30,186 nt of DNA from an uncultured Eubacteriales bacterium. GTDB lineage: Bacteria > Bacillota > Clostridia > Oscillospirales > Butyricicoccaceae. The stretch is from the NCBI GenBank assembly GCA_934630445.1, contig CAKTWY010000006.1, forward strand, positions 1 to 30,186. Direction: 5' to 3'. This document shows positions 21,809-29,311 of the stretch, piece by piece (the first letter of the stretch is position 1; every line of letters starts with the position of its first letter). The position numbers and the translations under genes were made by a program. The notes beneath the pieces were generated by a model that was not told where the DNA came from, did not search any database, and saw nothing but the letters and a program-made list of their open reading frames with translations.

Positions 21809-23377
21809 TCAGCCGTTCTGCCGGTATTCCTTCGGCGTCATGCCCGTATGGTTCTTGAAAATCTTTGAAAAATAGACCGGGTCGCCGATGCCGATGCTCT
21901 CGGCGATCTCATACGTTTTCAGGTCCGTCTTGCGCAGGAGCTGTTTGGCGTGCTCCAGGCGCACCTGCTGGATGAAGGCGGAGATGTTCGCCCCCGTCTC
22001 TTTTTTGTAAAAACGGCTCAGATAGCCGGAAGAGACGTGGACGTGCTCGGCCAGCATGTCCAGCGACAGCTCCTCGCTGTAGTGCTCGCGGATATATTCC
22101 TCCGTCTCGGAGATGAGCTTGGATTTGTTCACATCCTGCCGGTCAAGATCGGCGATGACGTCGGCTATTTTTTTCGCTACGATCTCGCGCAGGCGCCCGG
22201 AATGCTCACAGTAGACGACATCGTGGTAAAAATCGTCGCGCAGCACGCCGACGTATTCCTTGACAAAGCTGTAGTTCCACAAAACGCCGGTGCAGCGGTT
22301 GCCGATCATAAAGGCAAGGCTCTTCAGCTCGCGCAGGGGGTACTTGTTCGCCGCGGCGGCGTCGAACATGCGCCGGGCAAGCTCCTGCGCCTGCGTTACG
22401 TCGCGCTCTTCGATCGCCGCGCTCAGGTCGCCGAGCAGCGCCTTGATGCTGTCAATGGCGATCTGCTGCGGCTCTTTGATCTGCGAAAAGCGCATGATCT
22501 TGCGCACCGGCTCATAGCGCGCGCACTGCAGCGCCTCCGACACCTCGTTTTTGGCGCGGGGCATATCCGTGAGCGTATCATGTGCGTCTGACAGACCGAC
22601 CGCCACGGAAAAGTCGGAAAAACTGTACGCCATGCTGGAAACGTCCTCGCAGCGGGCGGCGGCTTCGTCGTAGAAGGATTCCGGCGCGTCGTCCGGCATG
22701 GGGATAATGAGATAAAGCGTCATATCCCGTCCGCGCGTCAGGCGGAAGGTCGTCATCTCACCGAACGAGGCGTCGACAAAGCTCTCCAGCTTTGTGCGCT
22801 GCTCGGGCGAGGAGGGCTGATCGTCCGGCGTGCTGATCGTAAACGCCGCCAGGATAAAGCGTTCAAAGCCGCAGTCAAATTCCTCCGAGCCGCCGCGCCC
22901 CTCGTCAAAAAGCTCGTGCAGGAACATTTTGCGCCGCAGCACGTCCGACTGCCTGGCCGAGTTCTGCAGGCGCGTGAGCGCTTCGCGCTCGCGGCCTTCT
23001 TCTTCAAACTGACGCTTGATCTTTTCAATCGTTTCAATGACCTTTTCCGGAGATACGGGCTTGAGGAGATAGTCCACCACATGGAAATCGAGCGCGCGGC
23101 GCACATAATCAAACTCCTGATAAACGGTCAGCAGGATGATTTTGATCTGCGGATAATCGCGCGCCAGACGCTCGCACAGCTCCAGACCATCCATGCCGGA
23201 CATGCGGATATCAGTGATCACCACGTCCGGATAGCTGTCCGGCGTGATCTGTTCGAGCGCCTCAATACCGTCGGACGCTTCCGCAAAGATATTGCAGCCG
23301 AGCGCTTCCCAGTCGATGCATCGCTCGAGACCCTTGCGGATTGCGCTTTCATCGTCTACGATCATAATGCTGAGCAT
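21809..23377 (-). CDS. YesN/AraC-type response regulator
   Basis: The protein of 522 residues from the ATG at 23377 starts with M-L-S-I-M-I-V-D8-D9-E. A GGAGGTT site 6 nt upstream supports this start over the longer open frame to 23470. The receiver domain (1-120) has phospho-acceptor D56 (I-T-D-I-R-M-S-G-M-D-G) and the L-L-K-P-V-S-P motif. A long helical linker region (about 120-415) follows, then a C-terminal AraC-type DNA-binding domain with two helix-turn-helices (about 420-522, ending K-E-Y-R-Q-N-G). Such regulators normally pair with a YesM sensor kinase and control adjacent sugar ABC operons. Here the gene faces the transporter operon, but no kinase gene is in the window. Confidence 0.92.
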   Translation of the reverse strand: MLSIMIVDDESAIRKGLERCIDWEALGCNIFAEASDGIEALEQITPDSYPDVVITDIRMSGMDGLELCERLARDYPQIKIILLTVYQEFDYVRRALDFHVVDYLLKPVSPEKVIETIEKIKRQFEEEGREREALTRLQNSARQSDVLRRKMFLHELFDEGRGGSEEFDCGFERFILAAFTISTPDDQPSSPEQRTKLESFVDASFGEMTTFRLTRGRDMTLYLIIPMPDDAPESFYDEAAARCEDVSSMAYSFSDFSVAVGLSDAHDTLTDMPRAKNEVSEALQCARYEPVRKIMRFSQIKEPQQIAIDSIKALLGDLSAAIEERDVTQAQELARRMFDAAAANKYPLRELKSLAFMIGNRCTGVLWNYSFVKEYVGVLRDDFYHDVVYCEHSGRLREIVAKKIADVIADLDRQDVNKSKLISETEEYIREHYSEELSLDMLAEHVHVSSGYLSRFYKKETGANISAFIQQVRLEHAKQLLRKTDLKTYEIAESIGIGDPVYFSKIFKNHTGMTPKEYRQNG

Positions 23378-23451
23378 GTCCGAACCTCCAGTACAAAATT
23401 GTGCGCGCCGCGGCGGACGTCTCAAGCGCCTTGTCCGGGCAGCGTGCGTGG

Positions 23452-23487
23452 TTTGTCTGCCGCTTTGCATACAACGCGGCAGACAAA
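23452..23487 (-). promoter_or_regulatory. 12-bp inverted repeat in the leader of the response regulator gene
   Basis: TTTGTCTGCCGC (23452-23463) and its perfect complement (23476-23487) are separated by 12 nt. The repeat lies just downstream of the -10 at 23501-23506 (minus strand), about 75 nt before the start codon. It may be a protein-binding operator or an RNA hairpin that controls the regulator. It is not a simple terminator, because no T-run follows on the minus strand. Confidence 0.5.
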
Positions 23488-23500
23488 TTATGTAATGCTA

Positions 23501-23506
23501 ATTATA
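23501..23506 (-). promoter_or_regulatory. -10 element of the response regulator gene
   Basis: On the minus strand this reads TATAAT within an A/T-rich stretch. No good -35 is seen at 16-18 nt. The start would be near 23494. Confidence 0.4.
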
Positions 23507-23670
23507 CTATTTTACTAAATTTTACGCATTTTTGCAAGTAGCGGCTTTTTCCATGTCCGGAGACGGGGAAGTTTTGCCCGTTTCTGAAGCGGGCGCGGCC
23601 TGCACCGTGTGGAAATGCCAGAGACGCGCCAGCGCGCGCCGCCGCGCGGCCTGCGTGTTTTTGCACCGCC

Positions 23671-23967
23671 TCATACCGCACCGCGCTTTCCGGAAAACAG
23701 GTTTTTTCCGCATTCGAAGCCGCCCGTTGCCGTCCATCCGAGCGCAAGGCCTTTTACCGCCGCGGTAAACAGATCGTCGCGCGGGAAAATATGCGGGATC
23801 AAAACGCCCAGCGCAATGCCGAGAAGGCCTGCGATCAGAGGGATAAAGCGCTTCGGCACGCGCGGAAAGCTCTGCCGGATGATCGCGCCGACCACATACG
23901 CTGCAACTGCGATAATGATGCCATTGTCCATGAATAGCTGTGCGATATATTCAGATATGCCGTTCAT
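23671..23967 (-). CDS. Small holin-like membrane protein
   Basis: The protein of 98 residues has a hydrophobic N-terminal helix (I-I-I-A-V-A-A-Y-V-V-G-A-I-I) and a second hydrophobic segment (F-I-P-L-I-A-G-L-L-G-I-A-L-G-V-L-I). These are joined by a charged loop R-V-P-K-R, and a weaker third helix (A-A-V-K-G-L-A-L-G-W-T-A-T-G) follows. This plan matches A118/Hol118-like phage holins and their chromosomal relatives. The ATG at 23967 has an AAGGAGG site 7 nt upstream. There are no other phage genes nearby, so it is either a remnant or a domesticated holin-like protein of unknown role. Confidence 0.7.
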   Translation of the reverse strand: MNGISEYIAQLFMDNGIIIAVAAYVVGAIIRQSFPRVPKRFIPLIAGLLGIALGVLIPHIFPRDDLFTAAVKGLALGWTATGGFECGKNLFSGKRGAV

Positions 23968-24033
23968 CAAAGCCCTCCTTCGGCGGGATGCCGTCATTGT
24001 GAGGCCGCGGCCCCGGCGGCCGGCTATCTCACC

Positions 24034-24240
24034 TGTCATCCTGAGCGTCAGCGATACCCCTTCGGGGCACGCGAGGATCCCGTGCGTAGAACAGTGAGTA
24101 GGCGGAGCATGATCTCCTACATACGGGATTCTTCGTCGTTTCACTCCTCAGAATGACAAGTTTAAGGTGGGCTCCGCCTCGGGCATAAATGCTCCGTATT
24201 CTGTCATTCTGAGGCCGCAGGCCGAAGAATCCCGTCCGTC
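24034..24240. repeat. Dispersed hairpin repeat cluster (copy 2)
   Basis: The unit 24034-24158 begins TGTCATCCTGAGCG and ends CTCAGAATGACA, and much of its interior is nearly identical to copy 1 (15970-16090). A further partial unit starting TGTCATTCTGAG at 24202 runs in the opposite orientation and carries the gccgaagaatcccg core. It lies upstream of the holin-like gene and is non-coding. Confidence 0.8.
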
Positions 24241-24354
24241 AGCCCGCCGCGCTCCGCCAATTCACGGCGCTGGTTCCAGTATATTCCCGGCAATGTGCGC
24301 ACAGAACGCATTTGTGCCGGGAAAATATAAAAAAATCCCCTTGTTTTCGTCGTT

Positions 24355-24383
24355 TTGACACGCGACAAAATGCGACATACATG
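24355..24383 (+). promoter_or_regulatory. Possible upstream promoter of the hydrogenase operon
   Basis: A perfect TTGACA (24355-24360) is followed 17 nt later by TACATG (24378-24383). An alternative extended -10 (TG at 24382-24383 with TAAAAT at 24385-24390) overlaps the Rex-type site, which would let Rex block polymerase. Confidence 0.45.
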
Positions 24384-24398
24384 TTAAAATATTAACAA
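24381..24398 (+). promoter_or_regulatory. Rex operator (redox-sensing repressor site)
   Basis: The 18-mer matches the clostridial Rex consensus TTGTTAANNNNTTAACAA at 13 of the 14 specified positions, the only mismatch being the first base. Rex releases DNA when NADH is high and is known to control fermentative and hydrogenase genes in Clostridia. The site lies at a promoter-like element upstream of hydCBA. Confidence 0.75.
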
Positions 24399-24462
24399 TA
24401 GCGCGACCGTATATGCAGGCTTATTTTTTTCCAGTAAAACACACGGTGGGGGAAGAAAAGGC

Positions 24463-24491
24463 TTGCAAAACAATCCTTTATCCGGTGTAAT
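24463..24491 (+). promoter_or_regulatory. Second candidate promoter of the hydrogenase operon
   Basis: TTGCAA (24463-24468), a 17-nt spacer and TGTAAT (24486-24491) form a fair sigma-A promoter. The leader would be about 225 nt. Confidence 0.45.
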
Positions 24492-24722
24492 AGTTATGTG
24501 TGCGGTTAAGGACCTGTATGCGTGCGCTTTCGTGCGGTTCTTTTTGAAAAATTGTTTTATGCCGCGTTGAAATATCTTGAAAAGCGTAACCCTTTTTGCG
24601 TCTTTCCGCCCTGCATAAGCCAATTTTTCTGGCAGATCCAATCACGGCCGTCTATGCGCGCGTGTTCTGAAAGCCTGCGCCGCGAAATTCGCCGTACAAA
24701 AAAATGGAGGAGAATCTGAAAC

Positions 24723-25220
24723 ATGAGCAGTGGAATCGACTTTTCCAAAGCCGACGAGATCCTGACGCTTTACGACAGGAACGAAGCAATGATGATCGCG
24801 ATCATGCAGGATATTCAGAGCGAGTATAATTACCTGCCCGCCGAGATCCTCGAGCATATCGCAGACGAGCTGCACCTGAGCATTGCAAAGGTGTACAGCG
24901 TCGCGACCTTTTACGAGAATTTTTCGCTCGAACCGAAGGGCAAATACGTGATCCGCATCTGCGACGGTACGGCGTGTCACGTGCGCAAGTCCATCCCCAT
25001 CCTGACGAGGCTGCGCTCTGAGCTCGGCCTGTCGGAGAAAAAGGCGACCACGGACGATGGCCTTTTTACGGTAGAAACTGTTTCATGTCTCGGCGCGTGC
25101 GGCCTGGCGCCGGTACTTACCCTGAACGATGTGGTGCATCCTGCCATGACGCCGGATAAGGCATCCGAACTGTTACAGGAAATTCGAGCAAAGGAGAGCA
25201 GCAGCCATGCCGAAGCTTAA
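24723..25220 (+). CDS. hydC: NADH-linked hydrogenase subunit C (NuoE-like, [2Fe-2S])
   Basis: The 165-residue protein has an N-terminal helical bundle (L-P-A-E-I-L-E-H-I-A-D-E-L, then Y-S-V-A-T-F-Y) and a thioredoxin-like C-terminal domain. Four Cys ligands (C-D-G-T-A-C-H and C-L-G-A-C-G) bind one [2Fe-2S] cluster. This is the NuoE/HydC/HndA subunit that passes electrons to or from the flavin subunit. The start follows a GGAGGAG site. The end overlaps the next gene by 14 nt, which supports translational coupling. It is the first gene of the hydrogenase operon and cytoplasmic. Confidence 0.93.
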   Translation: MSSGIDFSKADEILTLYDRNEAMMIAIMQDIQSEYNYLPAEILEHIADELHLSIAKVYSVATFYENFSLEPKGKYVIRICDGTACHVRKSIPILTRLRSELGLSEKKATTDDGLFTVETVSCLGACGLAPVLTLNDVVHPAMTPDKASELLQEIRAKESSSHAEA

Positions 25221-27096
25221 AAACGTTGTCGAACTGCACGACCTGCGTGCTTTTGCATCGGAGTCGCTTTCGCGTCAGCACAAGCAGGTGCTCGTGTGCG
25301 CGGGTACGGGCTGTGTCGCCGGCGGCTCGCTTAAAATCTTTGCCAACATCAAAAAGCGCTGCGAAGAGCTGGGCCTTGACGTGTGCGTCGAGCTCAAGCA
25401 CGAGCCGCACGAGGGCGATGAAAAGAGTATCGGGCTGAAAAAAAGCGGCTGCCACGGCTTCTGTGAGATGGGACCGCTTCTGAAAATCGAGCCGCTCGGC
25501 GTATTATATACCAAGGTCAAGCTGGAGGACTGCGAGGAGATCGTCGAGCGCACGATCATGAATGACGAAGTGATCGACCGCCTTCTCTATCAGTTTGAAG
25601 GCCGCTCCTTCATGCAGCAGGAGGAGATCCCCTTCTATAAAAGGCAGACGCGCCATGTGCTGGAAAACTGCGGCCGTTCGGACGCGGAGGACATTCTCGA
25701 GTACATTGCCAAGGGCGGCTACGAGGCGTTTGTGAAGGCCATTTTCTCCATGGAGCCGCAGGAGGTCTGCCAGATGATCCTCGATTCCGGCCTGCGCGGG
25801 CGCGGCGGCGGCGGTTTCCCTGCGGGGAAAAAGTGGGATCAGGTGCGCCGGCAGAAAGAGCCCATTAAATACGTCGTCTGCAACGGCGACGAGGGCGACC
25901 CGGGCGCCTTTATGGACCGCAGCGTAATGGAGGGCGATCCGCACAAGATGCTCGAGGGCATGATGATCGCGGCGTTCGCCTCCGGCGCGAGCGAGGGCTA
26001 TATTTATGTGCGCGCGGAGTATCCGCTCGCCGTGTCGCGCCTGAAAACGGCCATCGCCAAGGCGCGCGAGCTCGGCCTTCTGGGCGAAAACATTCTCGGC
26101 TCCGGCTTTTCCTTTGATATCCATATCAACCGCGGCGCGGGCGCGTTTGTCTGCGGCGAGGGCAGCGCCCTCACCGCGTCCATCGAGGGCCACCGCGGCA
26201 TGCCGCGCGTCAAGCCCCCGCGCACCGTCGAGCAGGGCCTGTTCGCAAAGCCCACGGTGCTGAATAACGTCGAAACGTTTGCCAACGTTCCCATGATCGT
26301 CAAAAACGGCGTCGAGTGGTACCGCTCCATCGGTACGGAATCGAGCCCGGGCACCAAGGCATTCGCCCTGACGGGCAATGTCGTCAACACGGGCCTTATA
26401 GAGGTGCCCATGGGCACGACGCTGCGCGAGATCATCTTTGACATCGGCGGCGGCGTCAAGAACGGGCGCGGATTCAAGGCCGTTCAGATCGGCGGCCCCT
26501 CCGGCGGCTGCCTCACGAGTGAGCATCTCGACCTGCCGCTCGACTTTGATTCGCTCAAAAAGGTCGGCGCGATGGTCGGCTCGGGCGGCCTCGTGGTCAT
26601 GGACGACAACACCTGCATGGTCGAAGTCGCCCGCTTCTTTATGAACTTCACGCAGAACGAGTCGTGCGGCAAGTGCGTGCCGTGCCGTGAGGGCACCAAG
26701 CGCATGCTCGAAATTCTCGAGCGCATCGTGCACGGCAACGGCGAGCTGGAGGATCTCGACCTTCTTTCCGAGCTTGCGGAGACGATTTCCAAAACGGCGC
26801 TGTGCGGCCTGGGCAAGACGGCGGCCGGCCCGGTGCAGAGCACGTTGAAGTATTTCAGAGATGAGTACGTTGCGCATGTGGTGGATAAAAAGTGCCCGGC
26901 AGGCGACTGCAAGGCGCTCGTGTCGATCGTCATCGACCCCGCGCTGTGCAAAGGCTGCTCGAAGTGTGCGCGCAATTGCCCGGTTTCCGCCATTTCCGGC
27001 AAGGTGAGAGAGCCGTTTACCATTGACCAGTCCAAGTGCATCAAGTGCCGCGCGTGCCTTGAGGCATGTCCGTTCAAGGCGATTAAGGAGGCGTAA
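25207..27096 (+). CDS. hydB: NADH-linked hydrogenase subunit B (NuoF-like flavoprotein)
   Basis: The protein of 629 residues has, in order: a thioredoxin-like [2Fe-2S] domain (C31, C36, C82, C86); the FMN/NADH domain with G-R-G-G-G-G-F-P (about 198-205), N-G-D-E-G-D-P-G (226-233) and the V-C-G-E-G-S-A-L segment; an SLBB domain (about 390-440); an iron-sulfur helical domain with C487-x2-C490-x2-C493 and C533 for a [4Fe-4S] cluster; and a C-terminal two-cluster ferredoxin (C-x2-C-x2-C-x3-C twice). It oxidises or reduces NAD(H) and is the likely site of flavin-based bifurcation between NADH and ferredoxin. An AAAGGAG site 10 nt upstream supports the ATG at 25207. Confidence 0.95.
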   Translation: MPKLKNVVELHDLRAFASESLSRQHKQVLVCAGTGCVAGGSLKIFANIKKRCEELGLDVCVELKHEPHEGDEKSIGLKKSGCHGFCEMGPLLKIEPLGVLYTKVKLEDCEEIVERTIMNDEVIDRLLYQFEGRSFMQQEEIPFYKRQTRHVLENCGRSDAEDILEYIAKGGYEAFVKAIFSMEPQEVCQMILDSGLRGRGGGGFPAGKKWDQVRRQKEPIKYVVCNGDEGDPGAFMDRSVMEGDPHKMLEGMMIAAFASGASEGYIYVRAEYPLAVSRLKTAIAKARELGLLGENILGSGFSFDIHINRGAGAFVCGEGSALTASIEGHRGMPRVKPPRTVEQGLFAKPTVLNNVETFANVPMIVKNGVEWYRSIGTESSPGTKAFALTGNVVNTGLIEVPMGTTLREIIFDIGGGVKNGRGFKAVQIGGPSGGCLTSEHLDLPLDFDSLKKVGAMVGSGGLVVMDDNTCMVEVARFFMNFTQNESCGKCVPCREGTKRMLEILERIVHGNGELEDLDLLSELAETISKTALCGLGKTAAGPVQSTLKYFRDEYVAHVVDKKCPAGDCKALVSIVIDPALCKGCSKCARNCPVSAISGKVREPFTIDQSKCIKCRACLEACPFKAIKEA

Positions 27097-27098
27097 GA

Positions 27099-28802
27099 GT
27101 GAGTAAGGGAATTATGTATATCGACGGCAAACGCGTTGCGTTTGACGGCGAGAAAAACGTGCTTGCGGTCATCCGCAAAGCCGGCATTGAAATACCGACG
27201 TTTTGCTACAACTCCGAGCTTTCGGTCTACGGCGCGTGCCGCATGTGCGTCGTGGAGAACGAGTGGGGCGGCATTGAGGCGTCCTGCTCGATGCAGCCGC
27301 GCGACGGGATGAAGATCCGCACCAACACCATGAAGCTGCAAAAGCACAGGAAGATGATCCTCGAGCTGCTTCTGGCTGCGCACTGCCGCGAGTGCACCGT
27401 CTGCGAGAAGAACGGCAAATGCAAGCTGCAGGAGCTGGCGCTCCAGTACGGCATCCGCAACATCCGCTTTCAGGATACGCGCGAGATCGTTGAGGTCGAT
27501 AAAACCAGCCAGGCAATCGTGCGCGATATCAACAAATGCATCCTCTGCGGCGACTGCGTGCGCGTGTGCGATGAGATCATGGGCATGGGCGTGATCGATT
27601 TTGCCCACCGCGGATCAAATCTGCGCGTCATCCCGGCGTTTGACAGGAAGATCGGCGAGACCAACTGCATCAACTGCGGCCAGTGCGCCGCCGTCTGCCC
27701 GACCGGCGCCATTACCATCAAGGGCGATATCGGCCGCGCTTGGACCGCGATCCACGACCCGAACAAGCGCGTCGTCATGCAGATCGCGCCCGCCGTGCGC
27801 GTCGCCATCGGCGAGGAATTCCATCTGAAGCCGGGCGAGAACACCATGGGCAAGCTCGTCGCCGCGCTCAAGATGATGGGCGTGGACGAAGTGTTCGACA
27901 CCACCCTCGGCGCGGACCTCACCGTTATGGAGGAAGCGCGCGAGTTTGCAAAGCGCCTCGAGGCGGGCGGCCCGTTCCCGATGTTCACCTCCTGCTGCCC
28001 GGCATGGGTGCGCTATGTCGAGAAGAAAAAGCCCGAATATCTCTCGAATATTTCCTCGTGCAAGTCGCCGATGGAGATGTTCGGCGCTGTCCTGCGTTCG
28101 CATTACGACCATATGAAGGAGACTGACGGCAAAGACACTGTCATCATCGCCGTCATGCCCTGCACCGCGAAGAAGTTTGAAGCTTCGCGCGAGGAATTCA
28201 TCACCAACGGCATCCGCGATGTCGACTACGTCCTCACCACGCAGGAGATCGCCACCATGATCATGGAAGCGGGCATCGTGTTTTCCGAGCTTGAGAACGA
28301 ATCGACCGACATGCCCTTCGGCATGGGCTCGGGCGCGGGCGTCATTTTCGGCACCACGGGCGGCGTGGCCGAGGCGGTCATCCGCTACTGCGTGCCGGAG
28401 AAGGACACCAACGCCCTGCGTGAGATCGAGTTCTGCGGCGTCAGGGGCATGGAAGATTCGCTCAAATCTGCCGAAATTCCGCTTGGCGACAAAACGGTGA
28501 AGGTCGCCGTTGTCCACGGACTGAAAAACGCGCAGGATCTCATCCGCTCCATCGAGGCGGGCGAGGCATATTACGACCTTGTCGAGGTCATGGCCTGCCC
28601 GGGCGGCTGCATCGGCGGCGCCGGCCAGCCCTTCGGCCTGCGCGAGCGCAAGGTCAAGCGCGCCGAGGGCCTCTACAGCGCCGACAAGCTCTCGCAGATC
28701 AAGCGCAGTGAAGAAAACCCCATGATCCTCTCGCTCTATAACGGCATCCTCAGCAAAAATAAGCATAAGCTCCTGCACGTCCATTACGGAGAGAACAAGT
28801 AA
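27099..28802 (+). CDS. hydA: [FeFe]-hydrogenase catalytic subunit (group A)
   Basis: The protein has 567 residues. A plant-type [2Fe-2S] domain (C36, C47, C50, C63) is followed by the His-Cys3 cluster motif (H95, C99, C102, C108) and two [4Fe-4S] clusters (C147/150/153/157 and C190/193/196/200). The H-cluster motifs are T297-S-C299-C300-P-A-W, M353-P-C355 and E-V-M-A-C500-P-G-G-C504. The fourth part of the last motif reads G-G-A-G-Q-P instead of the more common G-G-G-G-Q-P. The start is GTG at 27099 with an AAGGAGG site 7 nt upstream. It makes or uses H2 with electrons from NADH and ferredoxin in a HydABC complex. The maturation genes hydE, hydF and hydG are not in the window. Confidence 0.96.
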   Translation: MSKGIMYIDGKRVAFDGEKNVLAVIRKAGIEIPTFCYNSELSVYGACRMCVVENEWGGIEASCSMQPRDGMKIRTNTMKLQKHRKMILELLLAAHCRECTVCEKNGKCKLQELALQYGIRNIRFQDTREIVEVDKTSQAIVRDINKCILCGDCVRVCDEIMGMGVIDFAHRGSNLRVIPAFDRKIGETNCINCGQCAAVCPTGAITIKGDIGRAWTAIHDPNKRVVMQIAPAVRVAIGEEFHLKPGENTMGKLVAALKMMGVDEVFDTTLGADLTVMEEAREFAKRLEAGGPFPMFTSCCPAWVRYVEKKKPEYLSNISSCKSPMEMFGAVLRSHYDHMKETDGKDTVIIAVMPCTAKKFEASREEFITNGIRDVDYVLTTQEIATMIMEAGIVFSELENESTDMPFGMGSGAGVIFGTTGGVAEAVIRYCVPEKDTNALREIEFCGVRGMEDSLKSAEIPLGDKTVKVAVVHGLKNAQDLIRSIEAGEAYYDLVEVMACPGGCIGGAGQPFGLRERKVKRAEGLYSADKLSQIKRSEENPMILSLYNGILSKNKHKLLHVHYGENK

Positions 28803-28809
28803 TTCTGCG

Positions 28810-28832
28810 CCGGGGCGCGCCGCGCGCCCCGG
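28810..28832 (+). terminator. GC-rich hairpin between hydA and the small [2Fe-2S] gene
   Basis: A 10-bp GC-only stem (28810-28819 with 28823-28832) with a 3-nt loop lies in a 53-nt gap. No T-run follows, so it is more likely an attenuator or an mRNA-stabilising hairpin than a full terminator. Confidence 0.55.
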
Positions 28833-28855
28833 ACCTTTCATAAGGAGGAGAATGC

Positions 28856-29107
28856 ATGGTAACAGTCGAGGTCTGTATCGGGAGCGCCTGCTATGTCAAA
28901 GGTTCTTACAACATCATCAGCGACCTGCAGGATATGGTCGGCGAGGCCGGGCTGCAGGACGAGGTCACCATCAAAGCCGCGTTCTGCCACGGGCAATGTA
29001 CCCGGGCTGTCTCCGTCAAATTTGCGGGTGAGGACGAGGTATACAGCGTAAATCCCAAAACCGCGCGCGATTTTTTTGAAAACGAGATCAAAAAGCGCGT
29101 AGGATAA
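28856..29107 (+). CDS. Small [2Fe-2S] ferredoxin-like (thioredoxin-fold) protein
   Basis: This 83-residue protein matches the C-terminal domain of NuoE and the N-terminal domain of HydB. C7 and C12 (C-I-G-S-A-C) with C44 and C48 (F-C-H-G-Q-C) would bind one [2Fe-2S] cluster. It lies downstream of hydA behind an AAGGAGGAG site, with a GC-rich hairpin in between, and is closed by a strong terminator. Small proteins of this kind accompany several clostridial hydrogenase operons and may be an extra electron-carrier subunit, as HndB is in Desulfovibrio. Its exact partner is unknown. Confidence 0.88.
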   Translation: MVTVEVCIGSACYVKGSYNIISDLQDMVGEAGLQDEVTIKAAFCHGQCTRAVSVKFAGEDEVYSVNPKTARDFFENEIKKRVG

Positions 29108-29161
29108 GCAGCTTGTCCGCCGCGCGTGTGCGGGCAGCCGGGCTTTTGAATCAGGATGTTT

Positions 29162-29204
29162 TCAGGGCGTCACCGAGGAGGAAGCGGTGATGCCCTGATT
29201 TTTT
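29162..29204 (+). terminator. Terminator of the hydrogenase operon
   Basis: A 14-bp stem with one wobble pair (29162-29175 with 29185-29198) and a 9-nt loop is followed directly by TTTTTT (29199-29204). Confidence 0.92.
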
Positions 29205-29282
29205 GTGATGCGTATCTGCGGATAGATCGCGCCTGCACCATTCGGCCTTCGGGCATGCGGCGAGCGCGTTCCTTCCCGCGCC

Positions 29283-29311
29283 TTGCAATCCCTGCGCGGA
29301 CATGGTAAGAT
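29283..29311 (+). promoter_or_regulatory. Promoter of the ABC ATPase gene
   Basis: TTGCAA (29283-29288), a 17-nt spacer and TAAGAT (29306-29311) with a TGG extension just upstream form a plausible sigma-A promoter. The start would be near 29318, leaving a 130-nt GC-rich leader able to fold into hairpins. One example is CAGGCGG at 29386-29392 with its complement at 29410-29416. Confidence 0.5.

Larger units (their letters stand above)
24241..24722. other. Long intergenic region upstream of the hydrogenase operon
   Basis: No gene is supported. It contains the Rex-type operator at 24381-24398 and two promoter-like pairs. An open frame at 24522-24719 lacks a ribosome site and resembles no protein. 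The last 15 nt carry the GGAGGAG ribosome site of the first hydrogenase gene. Confidence 0.6.

Noticed and set aside
23576..23600. GCCCG/CGGGC hairpin as terminator of the holin-like gene
   Set aside because: The stem has only 5 bp and is followed by A or G/C bases, not a T-run, on either strand.
24522..24719. Possible 65-residue gene upstream of hydC
   Set aside because: There is no ribosome site, the sequence is basic and unremarkable, and it ends inside the hydC ribosome-binding region.
25504..26877. Long minus-strand open frame opposite hydB
   Set aside because: It is an antisense shadow of a gene with full NuoF motifs.
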